In this document: positions 51,811 through 62,600 of the stretch, piece by piece
Numbering within the stretch: position 1 is the first letter of the stretch
How the letters are laid out: every line of letters starts with the position of its first letter
Origin: Actinacidiphila yeochonensis CN732
GTDB lineage: Bacteria; Actinomycetota; Actinomycetes; Streptomycetales; Streptomycetaceae
NCBI RefSeq assembly: GCF_000745345.1
Contig: NZ_JQNR01000005.1
Location: 3,100,001 to 3,164,000 of the forward strand
DNA: 64,000 nt
Direction of reading: 5' to 3'
Notes under the pieces: generated by a model
Seen by the model: the letters and a program-made list of their open reading frames with translations, nothing else
The model's database searches: none
Told to the model about the DNA's origin: nothing
Position numbers and translations under genes: made by a program

Positions 51811-53075
51811 ATGGCTGTCACCACCCCGCCGGTCCGGCGTGCGCCGCTGGCCGGCCGGACCACCACCCCGCGCCCGCCTCGCCGCCGGCGCCCGCCGTCA
51901 ACCCGATACCCCTGGCCGCCGCCCTGCTCGTCCTCGTCGGCCTGGCCGTATGGGTCTTCGACGCGCACGGCGCCAAGCCCGGCGTCCTGCTGCTGCTCGG
52001 CGCGGGGCTCGGCTTCACCCTCTTCCACTCGCGCTTCGGGTTCACCGGTGCCTGGCGACAGCTCGTCGGCGTCGGCAACGGCGCGGGACTGCGCGCCCAC
52101 GCGCTGCTGCTCGGTACGAGCGCGACGCTCTTCGCGCTGATCATCGGCACCGGCACGGGGCTGTTCGGCGCCAAGCCCGCGCCCAGCGCCGGTTCACTCG
52201 GCGTCGCCCTGGTGCTGGGCTCGTTCCTCTTCGGGGTCGGCATGCAGCTGGGCGGGGCCTGCGCGTCGGGCACGCTCTTCGCCGTCGGCTCCGGACAGTC
52301 CTCGATCCTGGTCACACTCGTCGGGTTCATCGTCGGCTCCACCCTCTACACGTGGCAGTACTCGCTGGTCGACAACCTGCCGTCCTTCCAGCCGTTCCTG
52401 CTCTCCGACCACGTCGGCTGGTTCGGCTCGTGGGCGATCACCATCGCCGCGCTGGCGGTCGTGGTCTGGGTCTCGCTCGCCGTGCAGCGCCGTCGGAACC
52501 CGCCGCCGGTCGGCTCCGTGCCGACCGCACGCGGCGTGCTGCGGGTCGTACGCGGTTCATGGCCCCTGTGGGCGGGCGCGCTGGTGCTCTCCTTCCTGGG
52601 CGCGGGCGTGCTGCTGGTCTCCGGTGGCGCCTGGGGTGTGACCAGCGCGTTCGGGCTGTGGGGTGCCAAGATCCTGCGCGCGCTCGGCGGCCACCCGGAG
52701 AACTGGTCCTACTGGCGCCAGCCCGCCTCGGCGGCCAGCCTCACCGGGCCGGTGCTGACCGACAAGAACAGCCTGACCGACATCGGCATCATGGTCGGTG
52801 CCGCCGTCGCGGCCGCCGCGGGCGGCGTGTGGACCCTGCACCGGCACATCCCGGCGCGCACCGCCCTGGCCGGACTCCTCGGCGGCGTCCTGCTCGGAAT
52901 CGGTGCCCGGCTGGCCGGCGGCTGCAACATCGGCGCCTACCTCGCCGGCATCGCCTCCGGCAGCCTCTCCGGATGGGTCTGGGGCCTGGCCGCGCTGGCC
53001 GGAACGTGGGTCGGCCTGCGGCTGCGCCCGCTCTTCGGCCTGACCAACCCGAAGCCCACCGACAGCGTCTGCTGA
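51811..53075 (+). CDS. YeeE/YedE family sulfur (thiosulfate) transport protein, one frame break as given
   Basis: About 421 residues if repaired. Both family Cys motifs are present, MQLGGACASGTLF and RLAGGCNIGAYLAG, among about ten TM helices. The ATG at 51811 (MAVTTPPVRRAPLAGRTTTP) is in one frame, while the first helix (AVNPIPLAAALLVLVGLAVW) and all the rest are one frame back. One extra C in the CCCC at 51866-51869 joins them naturally. As given, the only in-frame start for the main body is a GTG at 52212, which would cut off the first helices. It imports reduced sulfur compounds; the Cys-ending leader peptide upstream agrees. Confidence 0.85.
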
Positions 53076-53257
53076 CGCCCAGCCCAGCCCAGCCCCTCGG
53101 ACGTGGCCCGGCCGCCCGGACCGCGGGAGGCGCCTGGCCCGGCCAGCCCCGTCCGCCAGGAACGGGTGGTGGGCTGCGGGGCCGGACGGCGGGGCCGCCT
53201 GTCCCCTGAACGGCCCCGCCTCGCGACCCACCCCCGCCCCCCCGAGCTGTCCCTATC

Positions 53258-53303
53258 CACTCCGAGGAGTGAAATCACTCCAATGGCCGGGCGCTTGGAG
53301 TGA
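53258..53303 (+). promoter_or_regulatory. Array of four alternating GGAGTG half-sites
   Basis: CACTCC (53258), GGAGTG (53266), TCACTCC (53275) and GGAGTGA (53297) alternate in orientation, so neighbouring pairs form inverted repeats with 2-, 4- and about 15-base spacers; the third/fourth pair extends to TCACTCCAA/TTGGAGTGA. It lies between the sulfur transporter and the trypsin-like gene (start 53431). TCTACCGTYG is also repeated at 53340 and 53363. It looks like an operator for a dimeric or tetrameric regulator. Confidence 0.6.
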
Positions 53304-53430
53304 AGCGGGGGTGTGTTCGGGGGCGCTTTCGTTAAACGATCTACCGTTGCGATCATCGACCTTCTACCGTCGAAGCGGGAGGAAAAGGGGCGCAGCGGAG
53401 GGCCCCGCCCGGGTGGGGAAGGTGCCGGGG

Positions 53431-56400
53431 ATGGCAGGGGTAGGTCCAGGTGCGAAGGGGGGCGCGCGCCGCAGCGGGCTGGTGCGGGTGTGCGATCTGG
53501 CCGGACGCCCGCGCGGCACCGGCTTCCTCGCGGACGCTCATGGCACCCTGGTGACCAGCCACGAGGCGGTCGACGGCCTGGCCCGACTGGTGCTGCACGC
53601 CCCGGGGGAGCAGGTGTGCCTGGTGGAGGCCGAGGCGGTCACCGCCTTTCCGGAGCTCGGTCTCGCCCTCGTCGCCACCGAGGGGCTCGACCTCACGCCG
53701 CTTCCGCTCGCACCCCCGGGGCCGGTACCCGCCGGGCGCCGGGTGCTGCTCCCGCTGCCGCGCCCGCTCACCGGATCCGTCACCCGCACCGCCGGCGCCA
53801 CATACACGGCCACCGACCGCTTCCATCTGCTCGACACGGTCCACGCCCTCGCCCTGGACCCTCCGCCGAGAGCTGCCGCGGGCGGGCCCGAGGCGGCGCC
53901 GGACTCGGGCGCCCCCGTCACCGACACAGCCACCGGCGCGGTGCTCGGCATCGTCGTCACCGCCCTGCACACCGGATTCCGCGCCGGCGCCCTCTCGGTG
54001 CCGCTGCACGCCAGGGACGCCCCCAGGGCCCTTGCCGACCTCCTGGCGCGCAACGCCGCCACCGTGCCCGCCTACGGCGACCACCTCAACCTCGCCGGCG
54101 CCCTGCGGCTCACCGGGGCCACGGGGCGCGCCCCGGCCGTCGCCGCCAGGGTGCCCGCCCACGGGCGGGAGCCGATCGCCCGCGCACACGTCGCCGAGGC
54201 CCTGCGCGACTTCCTCGCCTCGTCCGCCCTGGCAGGCCCGTCCACTCCGTCCGGCCCGGGGGTCCAGGAAGGGCCCCTGGTGCTCGGCCTGGTGGGGGAG
54301 CCCGGCACCGGCCGCAGCACCCAACTCGCCGCCCTGGCGGCCCACAACGCCGACGGCACCCGTCCCGTGCCCACTGTGCGGCTGCGCGGCGCCGAGCTGC
54401 GGCCGGGCGACGGCTCCCTCGCCGACGCCGTGGCCCGGGCCCTGCGGGACGGCGCCCGCGTCGTGGCGGCGGGCGGCGGCGCGCCGGGACGGGAGCCGCC
54501 CGTCCCCGACCACGGGGACCCGGCCGGAGCGCTGGCCGCAGTGGCCCGCGCCGCCGGACGACCGCTGGCCGTGCTCCTGGACGCCCCCGAGGAGATGCCC
54601 CCCGTCCTCGCCCACGACCTGCCCGGCTGGGCCGCCCGCAGCGCCACCTGGCTGCGCGCCACCGGCACCCGGCTGGTCGTCGCCTGCCGCCCCGAACTGT
54701 GGGAGCAGCTCGGCGCACTGCTGCCGCCCTCCCTGCTCGCGGCCGGCCCGGCGGAGCCGCCCGCCGCCGCCCTGCGACCGCTGCCCCCCTGCCTGCGCCT
54801 GGGCGGGCTGCGGGCCGGAGAGGCCGCGGTGGCACGGGCCCGCCATGGTCTGCCCGACCGGGTGCTGAGCCCCGCCGACGCCCAGCACCCGCTCACCCTG
54901 CGGCTGCTGGCCGAGGTCCGCGGCGCCTACCCGGCGGGCCGCGAGCCCGAGCCCGGCACCCCGCCGCCCAGCCGCGCCGAGGTCTTCGCCGCCTACCTGG
55001 ATCTGATGAGCCTGCGGATCGCCGAACACGTCGCGGCGGCCGCCTCGCCCCCGGTGCGCGGCACCGGCGTGCGGCGGCTGGCCGCGCGGGCGGCCGGCCG
55101 GGTGCACACCGCGGCCCGCCGCTGCCTCGGCCCCGGGCAGGGCGAGCTCGACCGTGAAGGCTTCGAGGAGCTCTTCCCCTGGCGCACGGGGTGGGCCGCC
55201 GCGGTGCTCACGGAGGGGCTGCTGGTGCCCGCGGGCGCCGGCTACCGCTTCGCCCACGAGGAGTTCGGGGAGTGGCTCCAGTCCCTCCACCTGGACCTGT
55301 CCGGGGCCCTGCACGCACTGGTGCACCGGTGGGTCCCCGCCCCCGGCCGCGCGCTCGGCCCCGCGGGCGAGGCACCTGTGCGCCTGCCGTCACGAGCCGC
55401 CGTGCGCGGCGGCCGTCCACCTGCCGTGCCCCCGCCCCCGCACTCGCCCCTGCCGCCTACCCGCGCACGCTCCCCGTTCCGAGGCACCGTGCCGGGGCCG
55501 TCGTCCGCGCGCTGCTCGCCGCGCCCCCGCACGTTCTGGCAGTGCACCTGCGCGGGCTGCTGGAAGCCTTGGACGCACTTGACGCACTTGACGCACCCGG
55601 CGTCCTCGGCGTTCCTGGCGCCCTCGACGCACCCGGCGTACGAGCCCCGGCTTCGGGGCCACGATCCGCCGCGGGTCCGCGCGAACCCGGGTACGCGGCG
55701 GCCGCGCCCGGACGGACGGAGCCCGGAGCCCCGACGGGTACGCCGGCCGGGGCGGCCGACCCGGTGATCGCGCGCATGCCCGCCCCGCGCCGCGCCCCGG
55801 AGGCACCGCCACAGCTCGGCCGCGCGGCGCACGCCCTCCCGGGCCCGGCCCGCTCCGGCCTACCGGCCCTCCGCCGTGCCCCCGCCCCTTCGGCACCGAC
55901 GGCGCAACGGCCGCACCGGTCCTGCCAGCGGTACCAGCGGTACCAGCGGTGAGGCGGCCCAGCACTGCCCCGGAGCCGGTGGTCCCGGCCCGCACCGGTC
56001 CCCAGGGCGGTCCCACCGCATCGGTCGGCCCCGCGGGCATCCTCGCCGCCGTCGGTCCTGTCGGTCCTGCGAGTCCTGTCGGTTCTGCCGGTTCGGCCGG
56101 GCTCTTCGCCCCCGCCACAGCCCTGCCCGCCCCTAGGGAGTCCGCCGGCGCGTCCCGGCGCCGTGAGGACGCCCGCTGGTGGGCGGCCCACCTGTTGCGT
56201 GAGGCGCTGCTCGGGGTCGCGGACGCCGGGCCGTTCCTGGACACGCTGCACGAGCTGGCGGCCCGGATGGCCGCCCGGGCGGCGGCAGCGGACATGTCGG
56301 TCGCCGCGTACCGCGGCGGGTTCGGCGGGTTCGGCCCCTGGTTCTGGCGGGCGCTTCCGCTACCCGTGACCGAGCGCGTCGAGCTGCTGCGGGTGCTGGT

Positions 56401-57862
56401 CCCGGTCGATCTTCCGGCCGCGCCGCCCGTCGCCCGAGCGGCCTCCCACCGGCCCGCCGGCGCACCTTCCCCTGAGGCGACCGCCGCTGACGCACCGTCC
56501 GCCGAGGGGCCGTTCGGCGACGCCGCCGAGGAACGCTTTCTGACGGCCACCGCCCGGCTGCTGCGGGCGGACCCGGTCACGGCCCTGCCGGCCGTGTGCG
56601 GCTGGCTCGACGACGACCGCCCGCTGCGCGCCGCCCGACCCGGCCCGGAGGAGGACATCGGCGCTCTGACCGTCGCGCGCGCCGCCCAGGCACTCCTGTA
56701 CTCCCAGCACCGCCAGGCCCCCGAGGCCCTCACCGAGGCGCTGGCCGACGCCGCCCACCCCGCGGCCGACGCCGTGCTCACCGCCCTCGCCGAGGACGAT
56801 CCGGCCGTCGTCTGCCGGGCCGTCGGCCGCTGGGCCCTCGACGACCGCCCCGAACGACGTGCCGCCGCCGCGGTCCACGGAGCCCTCGTCGCGGCCCGCG
56901 TCCGCCGGGACGCCGACCGGGAGGTACTGCGCCACGCCGCCCTCGTCCTCCTCTCCCGGCCCGGGGAGGACGCCGTGCACGCCGCCGCACTCGGCGTACT
57001 CGTCCGCGACCCGGCGACCCGGGTCCGCTACCTGCCCGCCGCACTCGGCCGGTTCGCCGCCCGCGACCCCGCCCTCGCCCCGGCCACCGTGCTCGCCGCG
57101 CTGCCCACACACCCCGAAATGGTCCTCGACGCGTTCCGGGAGCGGCTGCGCGCCCTCGAAGAGCCGCCGTACGCCGTGCCCCGGCAGCGGGTGCGCACCG
57201 GCCAGGCGGGCAGCGCGCTGGTGGCGGCGGGCAGGAGACCGGACGTCCGCTCCGGCCGCGGGGAGCGTGCCGGCCCCGACACCGGCGGCGCGAGCCTGCT
57301 CACCGCCCTCGCCGGAGTCAGCGACGCCGCGCTTCGCGGCCGGGTGGCGGCGCTGGTGCGCGAGCACCTGACGCGGCGGCCCGAATCCGCCGCGGACGTG
57401 GCCCGCTACCTGGAGCTGCGCCTCGAACAGGGCGCGGCGGCCCGCCCCGAGCTGCTGCCGTTCGCCACGGCGCTGGCCCGGGACCACCCTCCGCGTGTCC
57501 GCGCGGTGCTGCTGCCGGTGTTCGCCGCGCCCGGCACGCCGAAGTCCCGGCCGCTGCGCCGCGAACTCCTCGACGCCGCCCTGGAGACCGAGGCCGACAC
57601 GGACGTCCTCGCCGCCGTGCTGACCGCCGCGGCCGGCTCCGCCGCCGCCCAGCATCCCCTCCTCACCCGCGACCTGGTGCACCGCGTCGCCCAGCTGCTC
57701 ACCCGCACCCCTGACGGCGCCACCCGCTTCGACCGCACCATCGTCTCCCTCGCGGCCGCACACCCCGGCTTCGCCCGGATGCTGCGCACTTGGGTCGACG
57801 ACGCCCCCTGGGAAGGCCTGCTCGGTCCCAGCGCCCGCCGCGGCCTGCTCACCACCGGCTGA
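53431..57862 (+). CDS. Giant trypsin-like / NTPase / helical-repeat protein, two frame breaks as given
   Basis: About 1,478 residues if repaired. Order: trypsin-like domain (GTGFLADAHGTLVTSHEAV with the His; DSGAPVTD with the Ser; the usual Asp position reads LGLALV, so Asp seems absent); an NTPase domain with VGEPGTGRSTQLAALAAH, where the Walker A Lys is Arg; helical segments (RFAHEEFGEWLQSLHLDL); a Pro/Ala linker; and HEAT-like repeats to the end. The frame steps back at C runs 55429-55439 and 55885-55888. As given, frames stop at 55767, 55952 and 57862, and a GTG at 55949 could start the last part. No TM or signal peptide. Function unknown. Confidence 0.7.
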
Positions 57863-58212
57863 CCCGCCCACCACCCCTGCCGCTCCCCGTCGTTCCCTGC
57901 TGATCCCCGTCGGCCCCCGCTGTCCCGAGCCGCTTCCGGAAGCGTTCGCGGACCGCGGGCCGGCCGACCGCCCCGTGCCGATGGGGAAGCCGACGGCGGG
58001 GCATGGCAGGCTTGTCAGTGCAGCGACGGCCCTGGCACCTGCCCCGGCCGCAGCGGCCGCCGCACCGCTCCGGACGCGTCCGGGGCGTAACACGGACGAA
58101 GCACGACAAGCGGTATGACAGGCAGAACAAAGAACGGCACGGCACCTCGTACGGCGAAGCAGCCCGCGGTGCCTGTCGGCGACACGACGAGTACAAGAAG
58201 CGGAGCGTCAAG
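57863..58212. other. Spacer upstream of ribF with competing hairpins
   Basis: 350 bases without a recognised gene. GACAGGCA (58117-58124) can pair with TGCCTGTC (58170-58177), while GGCACC (58141-58146) can pair with GGTGCC (58168-58173); the two share bases and exclude each other. No FMN riboswitch consensus is present. Confidence 0.4.
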
Positions 58213-59169
58213 GTGCAGCGCTGGCGGGGCTTGGAGGACGTTCCGGGCGACTGGGGTCGCAGCGTCGTCACCATCGGTTCCTACGACGGAGTCCACCGCG
58301 GCCACCAGGTGATCATCGGCCGGGCCGTACGGCGGGCCCGCGACCTGGGCCTGCGGTCGGTGGTGGTCACGTTCGACCCGCACCCGAGCGAGGTCGTCCG
58401 GCCCGGCACCCACCCGCCGCTCCTCTCAGCTCACCACCGGCGCGCCGAACTGGTCGCCGCGCTCGGTGTGGACGCGCTGCTGATCCTCCCGTTCACCACC
58501 GAGTTCGCCCAGCTCACCCCGACCGAGTTCGTGCGGACGGTGCTGGTCGAGGCGCTCCACGCCCGCCACGTCGTGGAGGGCCCCAACTTCCGCTTCGGCC
58601 ACCGGGCGGCCGGCGACGTCGAGGTGCTCTCCGCGCTCGGCCTGAAGTACGACTACGAGCTGGAGGTCGTGGACCTCTTCGTACGCGGCGAGGACGGCGG
58701 CGAGCCCTTCTCGTCCTCGCTCACCCGGCGGCTGATCGGCGAAGGCGACGTGGCCGGTGCCGCGGAGGCGCTGGGCCGTCCGCACCGCGTGGAGGGCGTC
58801 GTCGTCCGCGGTGCCCAGCGCGGCCGCGAACTGGGCTACCCCACGGCCAACGTCGAGGTGCTCCCGCACACCGCCGTCCCGGCCGACGGCGTCTACGCCG
58901 GCTGGCTCCAGGTCGAGGGCGAGGCGATGCCGGCGGCGATCTCGGTCGGTACCAACCCCACCTTCGACGGCACCGCCCGGACGGTTGAGGCCTACGCGAT
59001 CGACCGCGTCGGGCTCGACCTGTACGGCCTGCACGTGGCCGTCGACTTCCTCGCCTTCCTGCGTGGCATGGAGAAGTTCGACACCATCGAGGCGCTGCTG
59101 GAGCGCATGGCCGACGACGTCAAGCGCTCCCGCGAACTCGTCGAGGCCGCTGAACCGCCCAGGGTCTGA
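58213..59169 (+). CDS. ribF: Bifunctional riboflavin kinase / FAD synthetase
   Basis: 318 residues from the GTG at 58213 (MQRWRGLEDVPGDWGRSVVT). The FAD-synthetase (adenylyltransferase) half has GSYDGVHRGHQVIIGRAV and VVEGPNFRFGHRAAGD. The flavokinase half has GRELGYPTANVEV, SVGTNPTFDG and DFLAFLRGMEKFDT. It phosphorylates riboflavin to FMN and adenylates FMN to FAD. The place after truB is standard for actinobacteria. Longer in-frame starts upstream are not family-like. Confidence 0.94.
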   Translation: MQRWRGLEDVPGDWGRSVVTIGSYDGVHRGHQVIIGRAVRRARDLGLRSVVVTFDPHPSEVVRPGTHPPLLSAHHRRAELVAALGVDALLILPFTTEFAQLTPTEFVRTVLVEALHARHVVEGPNFRFGHRAAGDVEVLSALGLKYDYELEVVDLFVRGEDGGEPFSSSLTRRLIGEGDVAGAAEALGRPHRVEGVVVRGAQRGRELGYPTANVEVLPHTAVPADGVYAGWLQVEGEAMPAAISVGTNPTFDGTARTVEAYAIDRVGLDLYGLHVAVDFLAFLRGMEKFDTIEALLERMADDVKRSRELVEAAEPPRV

Positions 59170-59676
59170 GCCCGGGCGGCGGCCACCACTCCTTCCGGTC
59201 GCCGCGGCCGGACGTCGGGCACGACCGCACCCGAGGCAGCGCGAACCGACCGGCCGGCGTCTGGCCGGGCCACGCCGCCGTCGCCCATGCCGGACGTCCG
59301 TGGCGCACCGAGCGGGACCACGCCTGGCGGGTCGTCGCGGCGGAGCCCTCGTCGGACGGGACCGGCCGCCCGCTGGTCACGGGAAGGGAGACGTCGCCGT
59401 GCCTCGTGCTGGTGTGCCGCATCGCCGGATCCGCCCGGCGCAACGGCCGCGCCGACCTGCTACGGGAGCGGATCACGGCGCCACGGGTTGGTGAGCACGG
59501 CCTGCCGCCGCCGCGTGCCGGAGGCGGAGCCGGCAACCAGGAACAACTTCGGGGCGGAACCCGGCGGACAGGCCGGCGGCCGCCGTGACACCACGGCGGC
59601 CACCTGACACAAAACCCCGACCCGACCCGACCCGACCCGACCCCGAACCGGCGTCGCCCCCTCAGGGCGAGCGCCG
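59170..59676. other. Spacer between convergent ribF and EspI-like gene
   Basis: 507 bases. One plus-strand frame is open and looks partly protein-like (for example AWRVVAAEPSSDGTGRPLVT, then a GTG at 59406 and stop at 59588), but no family is recognised; it may be a gene remnant. CCCGA repeats follow near the right edge. Confidence 0.35.
59616..59640. repeat. CCCGA pentanucleotide repeat, five copies
   Basis: Five uninterrupted CCCGA units just outside the stop of the minus-strand EspI-like gene. A simple repeat prone to slippage. Confidence 0.8.
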
Positions 59677-62600
59677 CTACTGCTGCGGCGGCGGAGCCGG
59701 GTAGCCATAGCCCTGCTCCTGCGGCCCGCCCTCGGGCTGCCCGGGCTGACCCGGCTGTCCCGGCTGTCCCGGCGGGACGGGCTGCCCGGGCTGACCCGGC
59801 TGCGGCCACCCCTGCACCGCCTGCGGTGCGTGCGGGTAGGCGGACTGGGGCTGGAAGGACTGGCCCTGCGGGCCGCCCGGTGCGTAGGACTCGGGCGCAC
59901 TCTGCGGCGCCGTCCCGTACTGGCCGGGCGGCACCTGCCCGGGCTGCGCATAGGGGCCCGGCTGACCGTAAGGACCGGGTTGGCCGTAAGGGCCCGGCTG
60001 ACCGTAAGGGCCGGGTTGGCCGTAGGGACCGGGTTGGCCGTACGGTCCTGCGGGCTGTGCGGGCGGCGGGAGCTGCCCGGGCCGACCCGGCGCCGGCGCA
60101 TCGCCGTACCCGGGCTGCCCGTAGAAACCCGGCTGGCCCGGCTGGCCCGGCACGGGGAGCCCGGGGATGCCGTTGGGCAGCACGGCCTGGTCCGCGGGCG
60201 CTCCGCTGTACGGGTTGACCGGCGGATACTGCTGTGCCTCCGGCCGACCCGGCATCGGCGGGGCCTGTACCGGCGGCGGGTTGGAGCCGTCCTGCGTCCA
60301 CAGCCCCTGCGCCTGCTGCGCCCGGACGAAGTCCTCGGCCACCATCGCCGACAGGTTGAAGTACGCCTCGCGGGTCTTGGGGCGCATCATGTCGAGGTCG
60401 ACCTCGGCGCCGGCCGCCAGGTGCTCGTCGAAGGGCACCACCTGCACCCCGCGGCAGCGGGTCTGGAAGTGCGCCACGATGTCCTCGACCTTGATCATCT
60501 TTCCGGTCTCGCGGACCCCGGAGATGACCGTGATGCTCCGCGCGACCAGGTCCGCGTAGCCGTGCGCGGACAGCCAGTCGAGCGTGGTGCTCGCACTGGA
60601 CGCCCCGTCCACCGAGGGCGTCGAGACGATGATCAGCTGGTCGGCGAGGTCCAGCACACCGCGCATCGCGCTGTAGAGCAGGCCGGTGCCCGAGTCGGTG
60701 AGGATCACCGGGTACTGCCGCCCCAGCACCTCGATCGCCCGCCGGTAGTCCTCGTCGTTGAAGGTGGTCGAGACCGCCGGGTCCACGTCGTTGGCGATGA
60801 TCTCCAGACCCGAGGGGGCCTGCGAGGTGAACCGCCGGATGTCCATGTAGCTGTTCAGGTACGGGATCGCCTGGACCAGGTCGCGGATGGTCGCCCCGGT
60901 CTCGCGGCGCACCCGGCGGCCCAGCGTGCCCGCGTCGGGGTTGGCGTCGATGGCGAGGATCTTGTCCTGCCGCTCACTGGCCAGGGTGGAGCCCAGCGCG
61001 GTGGTCGTCGTGGTCTTGCCGACGCCGCCCTTGAGGCTGATCACCGCGATCCGGTAGCAGGACAGCACGGGGGTGCGGATCAGCTCCAGCTTGCGCTGCC
61101 GCTCCGCCTCCTCCTTCTTGCCGCCCAGCCGGAACCGCGACGGCTGCGCGTTCGCACCGGGCTTCCGCGGCTTCGGCTGATTGCGCAGCAGCCGGTCCGA
61201 GGACAGCTCCACGGCGGCGGTGTAGCCCAACGGCGCCCCGCCATGGGCCGTCTGACGCGGGTCCGGTGCCGGGTGCGGCCAGGAGGCGTTCGACCGCGGG
61301 TCAGCGGGCGCGGCGGGGGCAGGGGCGGGAGCGGGAGCGGGAACGGCCGGTGGGGCGGCGTCGGGCGCCGTGAACGGGCCCGGCTGGCCCGGCTGCCCCT
61401 GCTGGGCAGTCTGGGACGGCCCGAACTGGCCCGGTCGCGCGGGCTGGCCGGGCTGGCCGGGCCAGCCCGGCTGCGGGAAGCCGTAGGCACCGTGCTGTGG
61501 CAGCGGCTGGAGCGGCACGGCCTCGTTCGCCGGCTGGTCGGGGTCGGAAGGGAAGCCGTAGCCGCCCTGGTCCGCGGCGTGCGGCCCGGCCGGCCCGGCG
61601 GCGGGCTGCGGCTGCGGCTGCGCCGGGACCGGCGCAGCCGGTTGCGGGACGGGGAACGCCGACGCCTGCGGCCCGGGCGCCTGCGGCCCGCCCTCTGCCG
61701 CCGGACGGGCGAACTGGCCCTGGACCGGCGGGTTCACCACGCCGGGCCCGTCAGGCCGGCCGGGGCGCGGGAAGCCGTAGCCGGCCTGGTTCGGGAGCTG
61801 CGGCACGGGCTGGTAGCCGCCCTGGTGCGGCACGGCGGGCGAGCCCTGCTGGTCCCCTGGGCGCGCCGGGCCACCCGGTTGCTGCGGGAACGCGTAGCCG
61901 CCGGACGCGGCCGGGCCGCCGTCAGCCGGGGGCGTGGGAAGCCGCGGAACGGGCGCGGCCTGCGGCGGAACCGCGCCGCCCGGCAGCTGCCCCTCGCCGA
62001 GCGGCTCGGGGAAGCCGTAGCCGCCCGGCCCCTGCTGGTGGTCTGCCGGCCGTGCCGTTTCGGGAGTGACCGGGGGGAAGGCGTAGGGGCCGGGCGCCAC
62101 CGGCCGGCCGACGGGCGGCGGGAAGTCCTGGCCCGACGCCGCGTGCGGCTCCTGCGCCGGCGGGTACGGGTGCCCGGGGCCGCCGGTCGGCGTCGCGGGG
62201 GAGTGGGGCCCGGCGTTCGGCTGCGGACCGACCGGCGCGTGCCCGCTGCGGCCGTCCGGCTGGGCATCCTGCGCGGGCGCGTCCTCGGCCCGCGGGAACT
62301 GCGGCGGCAGCGGCGGAACCGGCCCGCGCGGGGCCCCGCCAGCCAGGGCGCCTGCCCGGGCTGCACGGCGCCGGGCAGCGGCGTCCAGACCGGAGCCCGC
62401 TTCTCCGTCGGCTCCGCGTCCTCCGGCAGCGCCGCGCCGGACGCGGAGCCGCCGCCCGGCCCGGCGGACCCGTCGTGGGACCTCTCGGCAGAGGGCGTGC
62501 CGACGACCGGCGCTTCCTGATCCGCCTCGGGCCCGGCGTCCGGAGGCACCACGCCCTGGGGCCCGGCCGGTCCGGCCCCGTGCGCTTCGGCCGGTTCGGC

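Noticed and set aside
53331..53356. A sporulation sigma (WhiG-type) promoter beginning TAAA near 53334
   Set aside because: The second element GCCGATAA is not found at the required distance.
55949..57862. Separate gene starting at the GTG that overlaps the stop at 55952 (GTGA)
   Set aside because: The downstream frame is already protein-like upstream of this GTG (VLPAVPAVPAVRRPSTAPEP), so a missing C at 55885-55888 explains the data better.
57863..58212. FMN riboswitch upstream of ribF
   Set aside because: None of the RFN-element consensus blocks is present.
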